A stretch of 64,000 nt of DNA, taken from the NCBI GenBank assembly GCA_964495085.1, contig CAZBUK010000007.1:6960-70959 (forward strand), given 5' to 3'. The translations under genes and the position numbers were made by a program. The notes under the pieces were generated by a model. It worked only from the letters and a program-made list of their open reading frames with translations, was not told the DNA's origin and searched no databases. Shown here one piece after another: positions 34,883-43,575 of this stretch. Position 1 is the first letter of the stretch. The number at the start of each line of letters is the position of its first letter. This stretch comes from CAZBUK01 sp964495085 (GTDB lineage: Bacteria > Bacteroidota > Ignavibacteria > T3Sed10-11).

Positions 34883-37708
34883 ATGGCGAAGAAAAAATAT
34901 GTATACTATTTCGGCGACGGAAAAGCCGAAGGAGCCGCCGATCTGCGCGGTCTGCTGGGGGGCAAGGGAGCGAATCTTGCCGAAATGACGAACATCAAAC
35001 TTCCCGTCCCGCCGGGATTTACCATCTCAACGGAGGTCTGCACCTATTTTTACGATCATAACCGCAACTACCCGAAAGGGCTCGATAAAGAGGTGCTCGC
35101 GGCGCTGAAAAAAGTCGAGCGGTCTATGAAAGCGAAATTCGGGGATAAGAAAAAACCACTCCTCCTCTCCGTCCGGTCCGGCGCGCGCGCTTCCATGCCG
35201 GGAATGATGGACACCGTCCTTAATCTCGGCATGAACGATTCTACCGTTCAGGCGTTGATTGATCAGACGGGGAACGAACGGTTCGCGTGGGACTCCTACC
35301 GCCGCTTCGTGCAGATGTACGGCGATGTGGTCATGGGATTGAAACCCGAGGGCAAGGACGCTACCGATCCCTTCGAGGAGATTCTCGAACGCAAGAAATG
35401 GACGCACAACATTCATCTGGATGTAGAGTTGACCGCAGCGCATCTGAAAGAGCTGGTCTACGAATTCAAGGATGAGATCAAGAAACGGACGGGGTCGGAT
35501 TTCCCCGAAGATCCGATGGAACAACTCTGGGGTGCCGTCGGGGCGGTCTTTAATTCCTGGATGAACGACCGGGCGATTGCATATCGCCGTATGTACGATA
35601 TCCCCGCGTGGTGGGGCACCGCGGTGAACGTGCAGGCGATGGTGTTCGGGAATCTCGGCGAGGACAGCGGCACCGGCGTTGCATTCACGCGCGACCCTGC
35701 GACCGGCGAGAACGTCTTCTACGGTGAATTTCTCATGAATGCACAGGGCGAAGACGTGGTCGCCGGTACGCGGACTCCTCTGCCGATAACGGAATTGCAG
35801 GGAAAGAATTCCTCTGTCTTCAAACAACTGCTCAAGATTCGCGGTATCCTGGAGAAGCATTACCGTGAAATGCAGGATGTCGAGTTCACCATACAGAATG
35901 GCAGGCTCTACATGCTGCAGACGCGCACAGGCAAGCGCACCGGTTTTGCGGCAATCCGGATTGCGGTCGACATGGTACAGGAAAAGCTCATCAAGAAAGA
36001 AGAAGCTTTGATGAGGATCGATCCGGAACAGATGAACCAGTTTCTGCGGCCGATCTTCCATCAGGACGAAAAACGCGACGCGATTCATGAGGATAAACTC
36101 CTCGCAAAAGGATTGAACGCAGGTCCAGGAGCCGCATGCGGCAGGATTGTCTTCAACGCAGCCGATGCGGTCGAAATGGCTAAAACCGGGGATCCAATCA
36201 TTTTAACCCGAATCGAGACCTCCCCGGACGACATTAAGGGAATGGAAGCGTCGGAAGGCATTCTCACAGCGCGCGGCGGTATGACCTCCCACGCGGCGCT
36301 TGTTGCCCGCCAGATGGGAAAGATATGCGTGGCCGGCTGCGGGGCGCTTGAGATCAATTATAAGGAACGGACCCTGAAGGTGAACGGCAAGACGCTTCGC
36401 GAGGGAGACTGGCTGTCGATCGACGGTACGACCGGCGAGGTGATCGAAGGCAAGCTGAAAACAATTCCCTCGGAAGTGCTCCAGGTGCTGCTCGACGGAA
36501 CGCTCGACAGCACACAATCCGAAGTATTCCAGAAATACGACGCCGTTATGAAATGGGCGGACGAGGCGCGGACATTGAAGATCAGAACAAATGCCGATCA
36601 ACCCGATCAATCAACCACCGCATTACGGTTCGGAGCTGAGGGTATCGGACTCTGCAGAACAGAGCACATGTTCTTCGGCGGCGAACGTATACGTGCGGTA
36701 CGGGAAATGATATTATCCGATAGCGCGGAAGGACGGAAAGCAGCGCTTGCAAAATTACTCCCGATGCAACGGGAAGATTTCGCAGGCATCTTCCGTGCGA
36801 TGGACGGGTACCCCGTGACCATTCGAACCCTCGATCCTCCGCTCCATGAATTCCTCCCTCACCATGAGCATGAACTCGAAGAGCTTGCCGGCATCATGAA
36901 CGTTCCGGTAGAGAAGGTGAAACGCCGGGTCGAAGGACTGAAAGAGTTCAATCCGATGCTCGGCCATCGCGGCTGCCGTCTCGGCGTGGTCTATCCCGAA
37001 ATAACGGAGATGCAGGCGCGGGCGATTCTCGAGGCAGCATGCCAGGTGAAGAAAGAAGGCGTCGACGTGCTGCCGGAGATCATGATCCCGCTCGTCGGCC
37101 ATACGAACGAGCTGAAGAACCAGGAAGCTGTCGTCCGGAAGGTCGCCGGTCAGGTGATGCAGGAGTTCGATATTAAAATCAACTATCTCGTTGGAACCAT
37201 GATCGAGCTTCCGCGCGCTGCCTTGACCGCGGACCAGATCGCGCAGAATGCCGAATTCTTTTCGTACGGTACGAACGATCTCACACAGACGACGTTCGGG
37301 CTTTCGCGCGACGATGCAGGTAATTTCCTTCAGTATTATTACGATCTCGGCATACTCGACAAGGATCCCTTCCAGACGATCGATTTGGACGGAGTCGGCG
37401 AATTGATGCGGATCGGGACTGAAAAGGGCCGGTCGGTCCGGCCGAAACTGAAGGTCGGAATCTGCGGCGAGCATGGCGGCGATCCGAATTCCATCGATCT
37501 TTGCCACAAGCTGAACTTCGATTACGTGAGCTGTTCGCCCTACCGCGTACCGATCGCACGTGTCGCCGCTGCACGGGCTGCGCTGCGTGATAAGCTTGCA
37601 GCAAAAACCGTTCAACCGAAAGCGAAAAAGAAATCACCCGCCCGCAAGACCGCGAGCACGCGTAAGGTCAAACGCGCCCCGAAAGGTACTTCCGGAAGAA
37701 AGAAATAG
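34883..37708 (+). CDS. ppdK: Pyruvate phosphate dikinase
   Basis: A 941-residue PPDK that interconverts pyruvate, ATP and Pi with PEP, AMP and PPi. It has the N-terminal nucleotide-binding domain (GGKGANLAEM, SVRSGARASMPGMMDTVLNLG), and the swivelling phosphohistidine domain with His470 in GGMTSHAALVAR. The C-terminal PEP/pyruvate barrel includes IGLCRTEHMF, GTMIELPRAAL, FSYGTNDLTQ and the catalytic Cys in ICGEHGGDP. The catalytic protein ends near residue 900. The last 35 or so residues are a Lys/Arg/Pro/Ala-rich tail (PKAKKKSPARKTASTRK and so on) absent from typical PPDK. A GGAGG lies before the ATG. A perfect hairpin follows the gene. Confidence 0.96.
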   Translation: MAKKKYVYYFGDGKAEGAADLRGLLGGKGANLAEMTNIKLPVPPGFTISTEVCTYFYDHNRNYPKGLDKEVLAALKKVERSMKAKFGDKKKPLLLSVRSGARASMPGMMDTVLNLGMNDSTVQALIDQTGNERFAWDSYRRFVQMYGDVVMGLKPEGKDATDPFEEILERKKWTHNIHLDVELTAAHLKELVYEFKDEIKKRTGSDFPEDPMEQLWGAVGAVFNSWMNDRAIAYRRMYDIPAWWGTAVNVQAMVFGNLGEDSGTGVAFTRDPATGENVFYGEFLMNAQGEDVVAGTRTPLPITELQGKNSSVFKQLLKIRGILEKHYREMQDVEFTIQNGRLYMLQTRTGKRTGFAAIRIAVDMVQEKLIKKEEALMRIDPEQMNQFLRPIFHQDEKRDAIHEDKLLAKGLNAGPGAACGRIVFNAADAVEMAKTGDPIILTRIETSPDDIKGMEASEGILTARGGMTSHAALVARQMGKICVAGCGALEINYKERTLKVNGKTLREGDWLSIDGTTGEVIEGKLKTIPSEVLQVLLDGTLDSTQSEVFQKYDAVMKWADEARTLKIRTNADQPDQSTTALRFGAEGIGLCRTEHMFFGGERIRAVREMILSDSAEGRKAALAKLLPMQREDFAGIFRAMDGYPVTIRTLDPPLHEFLPHHEHELEELAGIMNVPVEKVKRRVEGLKEFNPMLGHRGCRLGVVYPEITEMQARAILEAACQVKKEGVDVLPEIMIPLVGHTNELKNQEAVVRKVAGQVMQEFDIKINYLVGTMIELPRAALTADQIAQNAEFFSYGTNDLTQTTFGLSRDDAGNFLQYYYDLGILDKDPFQTIDLDGVGELMRIGTEKGRSVRPKLKVGICGEHGGDPNSIDLCHKLNFDYVSCSPYRVPIARVAAARAALRDKLAAKTVQPKAKKKSPARKTASTRKVKRAPKGTSGRKK

Positions 37709-37739
37709 CAGCTCCGGACAAAAGTGCAGGAACCCTCAG

Positions 37740-37765
37740 TGCAGTCCCGGAATACCGGGACTGCA
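37740..37765 (+). terminator. Perfect hairpin after ppdK, possible terminator or attenuator
   Basis: GCAGTCCCGG (37741-37750) and CCGGGACTGC (37755-37764) are perfectly complementary around an AATA loop, and the flanking T and A extend the stem to 11 bp. The following bases are not a clean T-run (ATCTGATTAACGATTTT), so it may stabilise the ppdK mRNA end or partly terminate ahead of queA. Confidence 0.55.
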
Positions 37766-37806
37766 TCTGATTAACGATTTTAAGAAACTACTAGAGAGAT
37801 TTACGA

Positions 37807-38913
37807 ATGGGAAAGAGAAGAACCCAATCCTGGAAAACCGAACAGAGCGTGAACCTGTTGAACGATATTCATTCCGTCAAGTTGTCCGATTTCAAGTATC
37901 CGCTTCCCAAGAATCTTGTCGCGAAGAATCCGGCTACGCCGCGAGATTCCGCACGCTTAATGGTTCTGAATCGCACGGATGAGAGTATAGAGGAAAAGAA
38001 GTTCACCGACATTGTCGATTTTTTTGAAAAGGGCGATTGTCTCGTCATCAACAATACCAAAGTCTTTCCCGCCCGTCTTATCGGCAGAAAGGAGAAGACG
38101 AACGCACGCATCGAGGTATTTCTGCTGCGGGAGCTCAACAGCGAGGAGAGAATCTGGGATGTTATTGTCGATCCCGCCCGGAAGGTCAGGATCGGGAATA
38201 AAACATATTTCGACGACGGGAAGGTATGGTGTGAAGTGATCGACAATACCACCTCGCGCGGAAGGACCGTCCGTTTCCACTACGAGGGCGACTTCTACAA
38301 AGTGGTCGAGCGGATCGGAGCGATGCCTCTGCCCCCCTATATCAAGCGGGAAGCGACCGATAAGGATAAGCAGAGCTATCAAACTGTTTACGCCGAGCAT
38401 GTCGGATCCGTTGCCGCGCCGACGGCGGGACTACATTTCACACCGCGTCTGCTTAAACGGATTCAGAAAAAAGGTGTAAAGATCGTCCCGGTGACGCTGC
38501 ACATCGGTCTCGGTACGTTCAGGCCGGTCGAGGTCGAGGACCTGACCAAGCATAAAATGGACTCCGAATATTACGAAATTCTCCCCTCCACGGTCGACGT
38601 TGTCAATAAAACGATCGATTCCGGCAAACGCGTCTACGCGGTCGGCTCGAGCGTAACCAGGACGCTCGAAACCAACGTGACGACCACCGGCTACCTGAAG
38701 CCGAACCGCGGCTGGACCGATAAATTTATTTTTCCGCCGTATGACTTCAAGATCGTCGACCGGATCGTCACAAATTTCCATATGCCGGAGTCTACTCTCC
38801 TCATGATGGCAGCGGCGTTTGCCAATCGCGATTTTATTATGCGCGCCTATAAGAAAGCGATTAAGGAAAAGTACCGGTTCTATTCATACGGCGACGCAAT
38901 GCTGCTCATATAA
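37807..38913 (+). CDS. queA: tRNA preQ1(34) S-adenosylmethionine ribosyltransferase-isomerase
   Basis: A 368-residue QueA, which transfers and rearranges the ribosyl part of SAM onto preQ1 in tRNA to give epoxyqueuosine. Conserved blocks are VKLSDFKYPLP, RLMVLNRT, DCLVINNTKVFPARL, GAMPLPPYIKR, YQTVYAEHVGSVAAPTAGLHFT, LHIGLGTFRPVEVE and NFHMPESTLLMM. The first 25 or so residues are an extra polar N-terminus before the normal family start, so the true start could be internal. ATG 37807 has only a modest ribosome binding site (GAGAG). tgt and other queuosine genes are not in the window. Confidence 0.94.
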   Translation: MGKRRTQSWKTEQSVNLLNDIHSVKLSDFKYPLPKNLVAKNPATPRDSARLMVLNRTDESIEEKKFTDIVDFFEKGDCLVINNTKVFPARLIGRKEKTNARIEVFLLRELNSEERIWDVIVDPARKVRIGNKTYFDDGKVWCEVIDNTTSRGRTVRFHYEGDFYKVVERIGAMPLPPYIKREATDKDKQSYQTVYAEHVGSVAAPTAGLHFTPRLLKRIQKKGVKIVPVTLHIGLGTFRPVEVEDLTKHKMDSEYYEILPSTVDVVNKTIDSGKRVYAVGSSVTRTLETNVTTTGYLKPNRGWTDKFIFPPYDFKIVDRIVTNFHMPESTLLMMAAAFANRDFIMRAYKKAIKEKYRFYSYGDAMLLI

Positions 38914-38931
38914 AAATCCGATATTCTCCGT

Positions 38932-39633
38932 ATGCATACTGCAGTCGTGATCACCGGTGGAGGCGCTGGTAAACGTTTCGGCGGGGAAACACCGAAACAG
39001 TTCATCAGCCTTCCTCTCCGTACTGCCGAGCGACCGATTCTTGCCTGGACCGCCGGCCGTTTCAACCGGCATCCCCTCGTCGGCGAGATCATCATAACCG
39101 TGCCGCTCAAGTACGTGAATTCCGTAAAAAAAATGGTAAAGAAGTACAGACTGACGAAGGTGACTGCCGTCGTCGCGGGAGGCGTGACGAGGAACGATTC
39201 GGTGCTGAACGCGCTCTGGATGCTAACGCATAATCCTCCGGATTACGTACTCATTCACGATGCGGTTCGGCCTTTTGTCGGGAGCGCGCTTCTCGACCGG
39301 CTGATCAAGGCATTGAAGAAATTCCGGGCGGTCATTCCCGTCGTTCATCCACGCGATACCGTTCGGCGGAGAGGGAAGCGGGGAGCGATGGGCGAACTGG
39401 AGGACCGTGATTCGCTGTTCCTCGTGCAAACTCCCCAGGCGTTCAGGTGGGATGTGATCGTGAAATCGCTGCCGCTCTGGAGTAACACCGGTAAGGCAAC
39501 AGACGACGCTACGATTGTCGCACGGCAGGGCGTCCGTGTCGGTTTGACCGAAGGTTCACCTGTAAATATTAAAATAACTACCAAAGACGACCTCTTCCTG
39601 GCGCGTGCGATCGCACGTCGCTGGAAGGATTAA
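38932..39633 (+). CDS. ispD: 2-C-methyl-D-erythritol 4-phosphate cytidylyltransferase
   Basis: A 233-residue IspD, third enzyme of the MEP isoprenoid pathway (CTP plus MEP to CDP-ME). The nucleotide-binding loop GGGAGKRFGGETPKQF lies at about 9-24, GGVTRNDSV and IHDAVRPFV are in the middle, and DTVRR, QTPQAF, ATDDA and GSPVNIKITT lie in the C-terminal half, all standard. The common Ala-Gly start is VVITGGGAG here, a mild variant. It follows queA by 18 bp and ends 16 bp before the M19 dipeptidase gene. ispF is not adjacent. Confidence 0.94.
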   Translation: MHTAVVITGGGAGKRFGGETPKQFISLPLRTAERPILAWTAGRFNRHPLVGEIIITVPLKYVNSVKKMVKKYRLTKVTAVVAGGVTRNDSVLNALWMLTHNPPDYVLIHDAVRPFVGSALLDRLIKALKKFRAVIPVVHPRDTVRRRGKRGAMGELEDRDSLFLVQTPQAFRWDVIVKSLPLWSNTGKATDDATIVARQGVRVGLTEGSPVNIKITTKDDLFLARAIARRWKD

Positions 39634-39649
39634 CCCGGAGAACAATCTC

Positions 39650-41311
39650 GTGTATCGGATCCTCATCATCTGTATGTTGTCGCCGGCTTTTTTCCCGGGC
39701 CTGAGTATCGCCCAGACGATCTCAGGTGCGGTCGTCGACGACTATACCGGCATGGCTCTGAGCGATGTTCGGGTCATCATTTACAATTCCGGATCGGGAG
39801 AGACCGATTCGACGACGACCGACGCAAACGGGAATTGGTATTATTCGTTCACCACCTCCGTATCGGGGGTTGATGATATCCCTCTGTCATTCTCTCTCGA
39901 GCAGAACTATCCGAACCCCTTCAATCCGGGGACGACCATTAAGTTCAGGATAGCGAGTCCGGAAACGATAGAATTAAACGTATACAACGTTCTCGGTCAA
40001 CTGATGGATCGGAAAACCGAATTCTTATATCCGGGACAGTACGCCGTACCATGGCATGCTAAGGGGAGTGCAGGCGTCTACTTCTATTCGATCAGGAGCG
40101 GTTCGCAGTCGGTTACCAGAAAGATGGTTCAGCTCGACGGAGGTTCCGGTTACGGGTTCGGTGAGATTGAGCCGGCGGGTTCGGGTTCCGGCGGCTCGAT
40201 AAGAAAAGAGAAATCACTGCCGGTATCCCTTATTTTTTCACGGCTGGACTACCTGACGGATACGACGGATGTCGTAATCGCGGGCGGAGAATCAATCGGT
40301 ACTTCTCTGAAGTCGGTTCATCGATCCGCCGTCATGATCGATCTTCACAACGATGTTTTATATAAGATGGTAGAGAATTCATCCTACCGTTTCGCAGATC
40401 TGCATACTTTTTATCATACCGACATACCCCGTATGCGGACAGGGGGCGTAGATATTCAATTGTTCGTCGCTTGGGTGAGTCCGACCCGATATCCCGACGG
40501 CCATTATTCAAAGGCTGTTGAGATGTTCGAGATATTTAAAAGCGAGGTCGAGCTTAATCCCGACGATTTACAGCAGGCAGAAAATCCCGATGAGGCGCTG
40601 CAGATCGTTGCAGAAGGTAAGATCGCAGGGATACTCTGTGTGGAAGGGGGACACTCTATTGAGAACAGCCTGGAGAAGCTGGCGAACCTGTATCATCTCG
40701 GTATGCGCTATCTGACCATTACATGGAATAACAGCACCGAATGGGCGGTGTCGGCTCAGGATGCATTATCCAGTACCATTGGATTAAGCGAGTTCGGTAG
40801 GCAGGTTATACGCGCCTTGGATTCTCTCGGCGTTATAATCGACGTGTCGCATACCGGTATAAAAACGATACAGGATATTCTCGAGGTTACATCCAATCCG
40901 ATCATCGCCTCTCATTCCGGAGTCCGGGCCCTGCGATACCATTATCGGAATCTATACGATGATCAGATCGTCGCTATCGCCGAAGGGGGGGGTGTGATCG
41001 GCATTCCCTTTTATCCTCCGTTTCTCTGGAACCCCAGCTCGGCGGCAAGAATTGAACATGTAGTCAGACATATAAATTACATTGTAGAGCTTGTGGGTGT
41101 CGATCATGTTGCAATCGGGTCGGATTTCGACGGAATCGAGACAACCCCTCCGGAGCTCGAAGATGTCTCTAAATTTCCCGCACTCACAAAGAGGCTGCTT
41201 GAGGAAGGATATTCAAGGGAAGACGTCTACAAGATTCTCGGCGGTAATTTCATCAGTGTATTTCAACAAGTGCATTCGAACCGAGCAGGCTCGGATACCA
41301 ATGAGGAATAA
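39650..41311 (+). CDS. Exported M19 (renal-type) dipeptidase with internal sorting-like module
   Basis: A 553-residue secreted protein. A signal peptide ends near SIAQ. A short carboxypeptidase-regulatory-like segment follows (about 22-70), then a module beginning SLEQNYPNPFNPGTT and ending SVTRKMVQLDG (about 85-165), which matches the type IX/Por C-terminal sorting domain but is internal here. After a Gly/Ser-rich linker comes a full M19 dipeptidase with HND (His233, Asp235), CVEGGHSIEN, IDVSHTG, ASHSG and IGSDFDG. I use GTG 39650, which has GGAG nine bases upstream and gives a clean signal peptide. An earlier start would lie inside ispD. Metal ligands are intact, so it is probably active. 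Confidence 0.85.
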   Translation: MYRILIICMLSPAFFPGLSIAQTISGAVVDDYTGMALSDVRVIIYNSGSGETDSTTTDANGNWYYSFTTSVSGVDDIPLSFSLEQNYPNPFNPGTTIKFRIASPETIELNVYNVLGQLMDRKTEFLYPGQYAVPWHAKGSAGVYFYSIRSGSQSVTRKMVQLDGGSGYGFGEIEPAGSGSGGSIRKEKSLPVSLIFSRLDYLTDTTDVVIAGGESIGTSLKSVHRSAVMIDLHNDVLYKMVENSSYRFADLHTFYHTDIPRMRTGGVDIQLFVAWVSPTRYPDGHYSKAVEMFEIFKSEVELNPDDLQQAENPDEALQIVAEGKIAGILCVEGGHSIENSLEKLANLYHLGMRYLTITWNNSTEWAVSAQDALSSTIGLSEFGRQVIRALDSLGVIIDVSHTGIKTIQDILEVTSNPIIASHSGVRALRYHYRNLYDDQIVAIAEGGGVIGIPFYPPFLWNPSSAARIEHVVRHINYIVELVGVDHVAIGSDFDGIETTPPELEDVSKFPALTKRLLEEGYSREDVYKILGGNFISVFQQVHSNRAGSDTNEE

Positions 41312-41339
41312 TGTATGCCGGCTCCCCCATTGGATTGAG

Positions 41340-42476
41340 TCACCTTGTTAATATCATCACCTTGCTCTCACGAAAGACCGATCTGCCGTCTACTGACTTT
41401 GCTATGAGTGAATAAATATATACGCCCGAAGCAAGGTTCTCCGCAGTAAAAAACAACCTATGTTCACCCGGCAGCTTCCGATCGTCGAGGAGAACCTGAA
41501 TTTCCCTCCCCAGAAGGTCGTAAACTCTCAAATCGACGTCACTATCTCGGTGCAGATAGAAGGATATTAATGTAACCGGGTTGAAAGGATTCGGGGAATT
41601 CTGATATAATGCTTCATTTCTTTCTGCGGTTAATGGACCTGTTATCGAAGTCGGAGGATCGGCATTTACCACTTCTCCCGCACCGACGGTGACAACCCTC
41701 CGGTAAAGTCCGTTCATCGCGGTGATTGTATAGGTACCCGGTTTTATGTCGCCGATAGCATAGTTCTCAGCGTAAATCTCATCGCTTCCTATTCGAAGAT
41801 CGTTAAAATTATACGTGAGCGCCCATCCGAATGTCGAGTATGGGGGACGGGGTTTCGGATCTGGGGAGATATCCACCCGCGTGCTGTTCGGGGCGTTCGG
41901 AATCGTGCCGTATATTGCCCCCATGCCGTTTATTGCAACCCACAACTCGGGGTTGCGTCTCGATCTGACGGCGCTGAAATCTGGTGTGTGCATTCGAATT
42001 TCAAAATGCAGGTGTGGGCCGGTAGAGAACCCCGTATTCCCCGAGATGCCGATCGGCTGGCCCGCTTCGACCTCCTGGAAAATGCCCACGAGCGGTTTGG
42101 TGAAATGGCAATAGAGCAGGAAGATGTCGCTCCCGTCCCACGTGCTCTCGATCATGATATAGTTTCCGCACCCGGAGGGCTCATATCCTCCGGTTGTATC
42201 GTGCGGATTGTATCCGACGAAGCTGACTCTCCCGGCGGAAGCGGAATATACCGTATCGTACCGGACGAGCATATCTATGCCGCGATGGCTGATGGAAGGA
42301 TTGCTGATATGCGGTTCACCAAACAGGTAGGAGCCGTTCGTCTGAATCGAATCCGGAACGGGACGGAGCAGTCTGAATTGCTGTCCCTCAACCGGGAGTA
42401 TACTGCACAGTAGAACAAGCGCACAGAACAGACGCAAAGTGAATTTTCCTGTATATAAATATTGGGAACCGGGCAA
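41340..42476 (-). CDS. Exported M23 peptidase with C-terminal sorting domain
   Basis: A 378-residue protein with a signal peptide ending near VEGQ. The LytM/M23 metallo-endopeptidase domain (about 50-165) has zinc-site motifs SHRGIDM, an intervening CHF segment, and GPHLHFEIR. A beta-sandwich region follows (about 185-285). The C-terminus (about 295-378), starting LYQNSPNPFNPVTLISF, is a type IX secretion sorting domain. It should be exported by PorU/PorV and cleave peptidoglycan cross-links or peptides at the surface. It is the last gene of the minus-strand receptor operon, 35 bp after the PorV-like gene, and is convergent with the dipeptidase. Confidence 0.9.
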   Translation of the reverse strand: MPGSQYLYTGKFTLRLFCALVLLCSILPVEGQQFRLLRPVPDSIQTNGSYLFGEPHISNPSISHRGIDMLVRYDTVYSASAGRVSFVGYNPHDTTGGYEPSGCGNYIMIESTWDGSDIFLLYCHFTKPLVGIFQEVEAGQPIGISGNTGFSTGPHLHFEIRMHTPDFSAVRSRRNPELWVAINGMGAIYGTIPNAPNSTRVDISPDPKPRPPYSTFGWALTYNFNDLRIGSDEIYAENYAIGDIKPGTYTITAMNGLYRRVVTVGAGEVVNADPPTSITGPLTAERNEALYQNSPNPFNPVTLISFYLHRDSDVDLRVYDLLGREIQVLLDDRKLPGEHRLFFTAENLASGVYIYSLIAKSVDGRSVFRESKVMILTR

Positions 42477-42511
42477 AGTCCGGATAGCCCCCGCAGCAAC
42501 TTTTCTGAGGA

Positions 42512-43549
42512 TCAGAATCGAATGCCTAGCGAAAAATAGTGTACGGCGCTCAATCTGCCGAATTCCTGATACGCGTAATCGAGCTTGACAACGACGAGGT
42601 CGACAATTCTGTAATGCAGTCCGAAGCCGTATGTAAGTCCTTTTTCCGTATCTAGTTCAAAAAGGGAATTATATCCCACCCGGAGAAATAAAGTTTCGTT
42701 CCAGGCATATTCCAGTCCCGTATTCAGGTATTCGGTATGGTCGTTCGGATGGACTGCGTCTACCGAAGTGGTCACTCTCGAAGTGCCGAATTTCAACACA
42801 TCCGATGCGATTCCGAACCTGAAGAGGAGCGGAAGGTCGAACCGGTCGAGCTCTAAATTCGTATTGATGAAATTTCCGTCTCCTGCCCCCGATTGTATTA
42901 CCTTCGTAATATCTCTTCCGGAGAGCTGCATCTTAGTTCCGAAATTTGAAATGCTTGCAGCTATGCGGAGGTTATTGAGCGCCGGGATCCTGTACATGGT
43001 GCCAACGTCGAGCGCGAAGCCTGCTGCACGCATATGCCAGATATGGTCGTTGATATATTTGGCGTTGAACCCGATGGCAAAATTATCCGTGAGGTTTCGG
43101 GCAAAGTTAACCCCTACCACCAATGCGCCGGCGGTAAAGAATTCTCCGGTTCCCTCGGGTCTCTGCTCCGTTCTCACCGCCATATCGTCCATCGAAAGGA
43201 CGGACACAAACAATCCGACAGTGCCGAGACCGGAGAGGCTGCTTGCCAGTGCTGCATAATCGTAACCGATATCGAGGTAGAGCGAGGTATGGTTGAAGAA
43301 CGCTTCATTCCGCCGAATGTTTGCGGTTCCACCGGGATTCCAGTACATAGCCGTTATGTCATCCGACACCGCGGTGAATGCTCCGCCCATGCCAATCGCT
43401 CGTGGTCCGACGTTGAATTTTAATATCTGCGCGGAGGTAGTGCCGGTTTTCCGTGATTGTGCATATATATCCGGAACGGCGGCAGCGTATAAGATAGCGA
43501 GGATCAACCAGAAATAGATGTTCGAATAGAATCTATCGGATGAACGCAT
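42512..43549 (-). CDS. PorV/PorQ-like outer membrane barrel protein
   Basis: A 345-residue protein with a signal peptide (cleavage near IYAQ) and a FadL/UPF0164-like beta-barrel pattern. The start of the mature protein, ILKFNVGPRAIGMGGAFTAVSDDITAMYWNPGGTA, is the typical opening of PorV/PorQ-type proteins, and it ends in a Phe-terminated strand (YFSLGIRF). It is paralogous in style to PorV at 60489. In characterised systems such barrels accompany type IX cargo. It lies between the 1196-aa exported protein and the M23 peptidase (gaps 26 and 35 bp), so I infer that it serves cargo of this operon. Confidence 0.8.
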   Translation of the reverse strand: MRSSDRFYSNIYFWLILAILYAAAVPDIYAQSRKTGTTSAQILKFNVGPRAIGMGGAFTAVSDDITAMYWNPGGTANIRRNEAFFNHTSLYLDIGYDYAALASSLSGLGTVGLFVSVLSMDDMAVRTEQRPEGTGEFFTAGALVVGVNFARNLTDNFAIGFNAKYINDHIWHMRAAGFALDVGTMYRIPALNNLRIAASISNFGTKMQLSGRDITKVIQSGAGDGNFINTNLELDRFDLPLLFRFGIASDVLKFGTSRVTTSVDAVHPNDHTEYLNTGLEYAWNETLFLRVGYNSLFELDTEKGLTYGFGLHYRIVDLVVVKLDYAYQEFGRLSAVHYFSLGIRF

Positions 43550-43575
43550 AAATATTTCTCTTGCTCCTGTACAGT

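Noticed and set aside
35027..36088. 353-codon antisense frame inside ppdK
   Set aside because: The sense strand encodes an intact, highly conserved PPDK. The antisense protein is low in recognisable structure.
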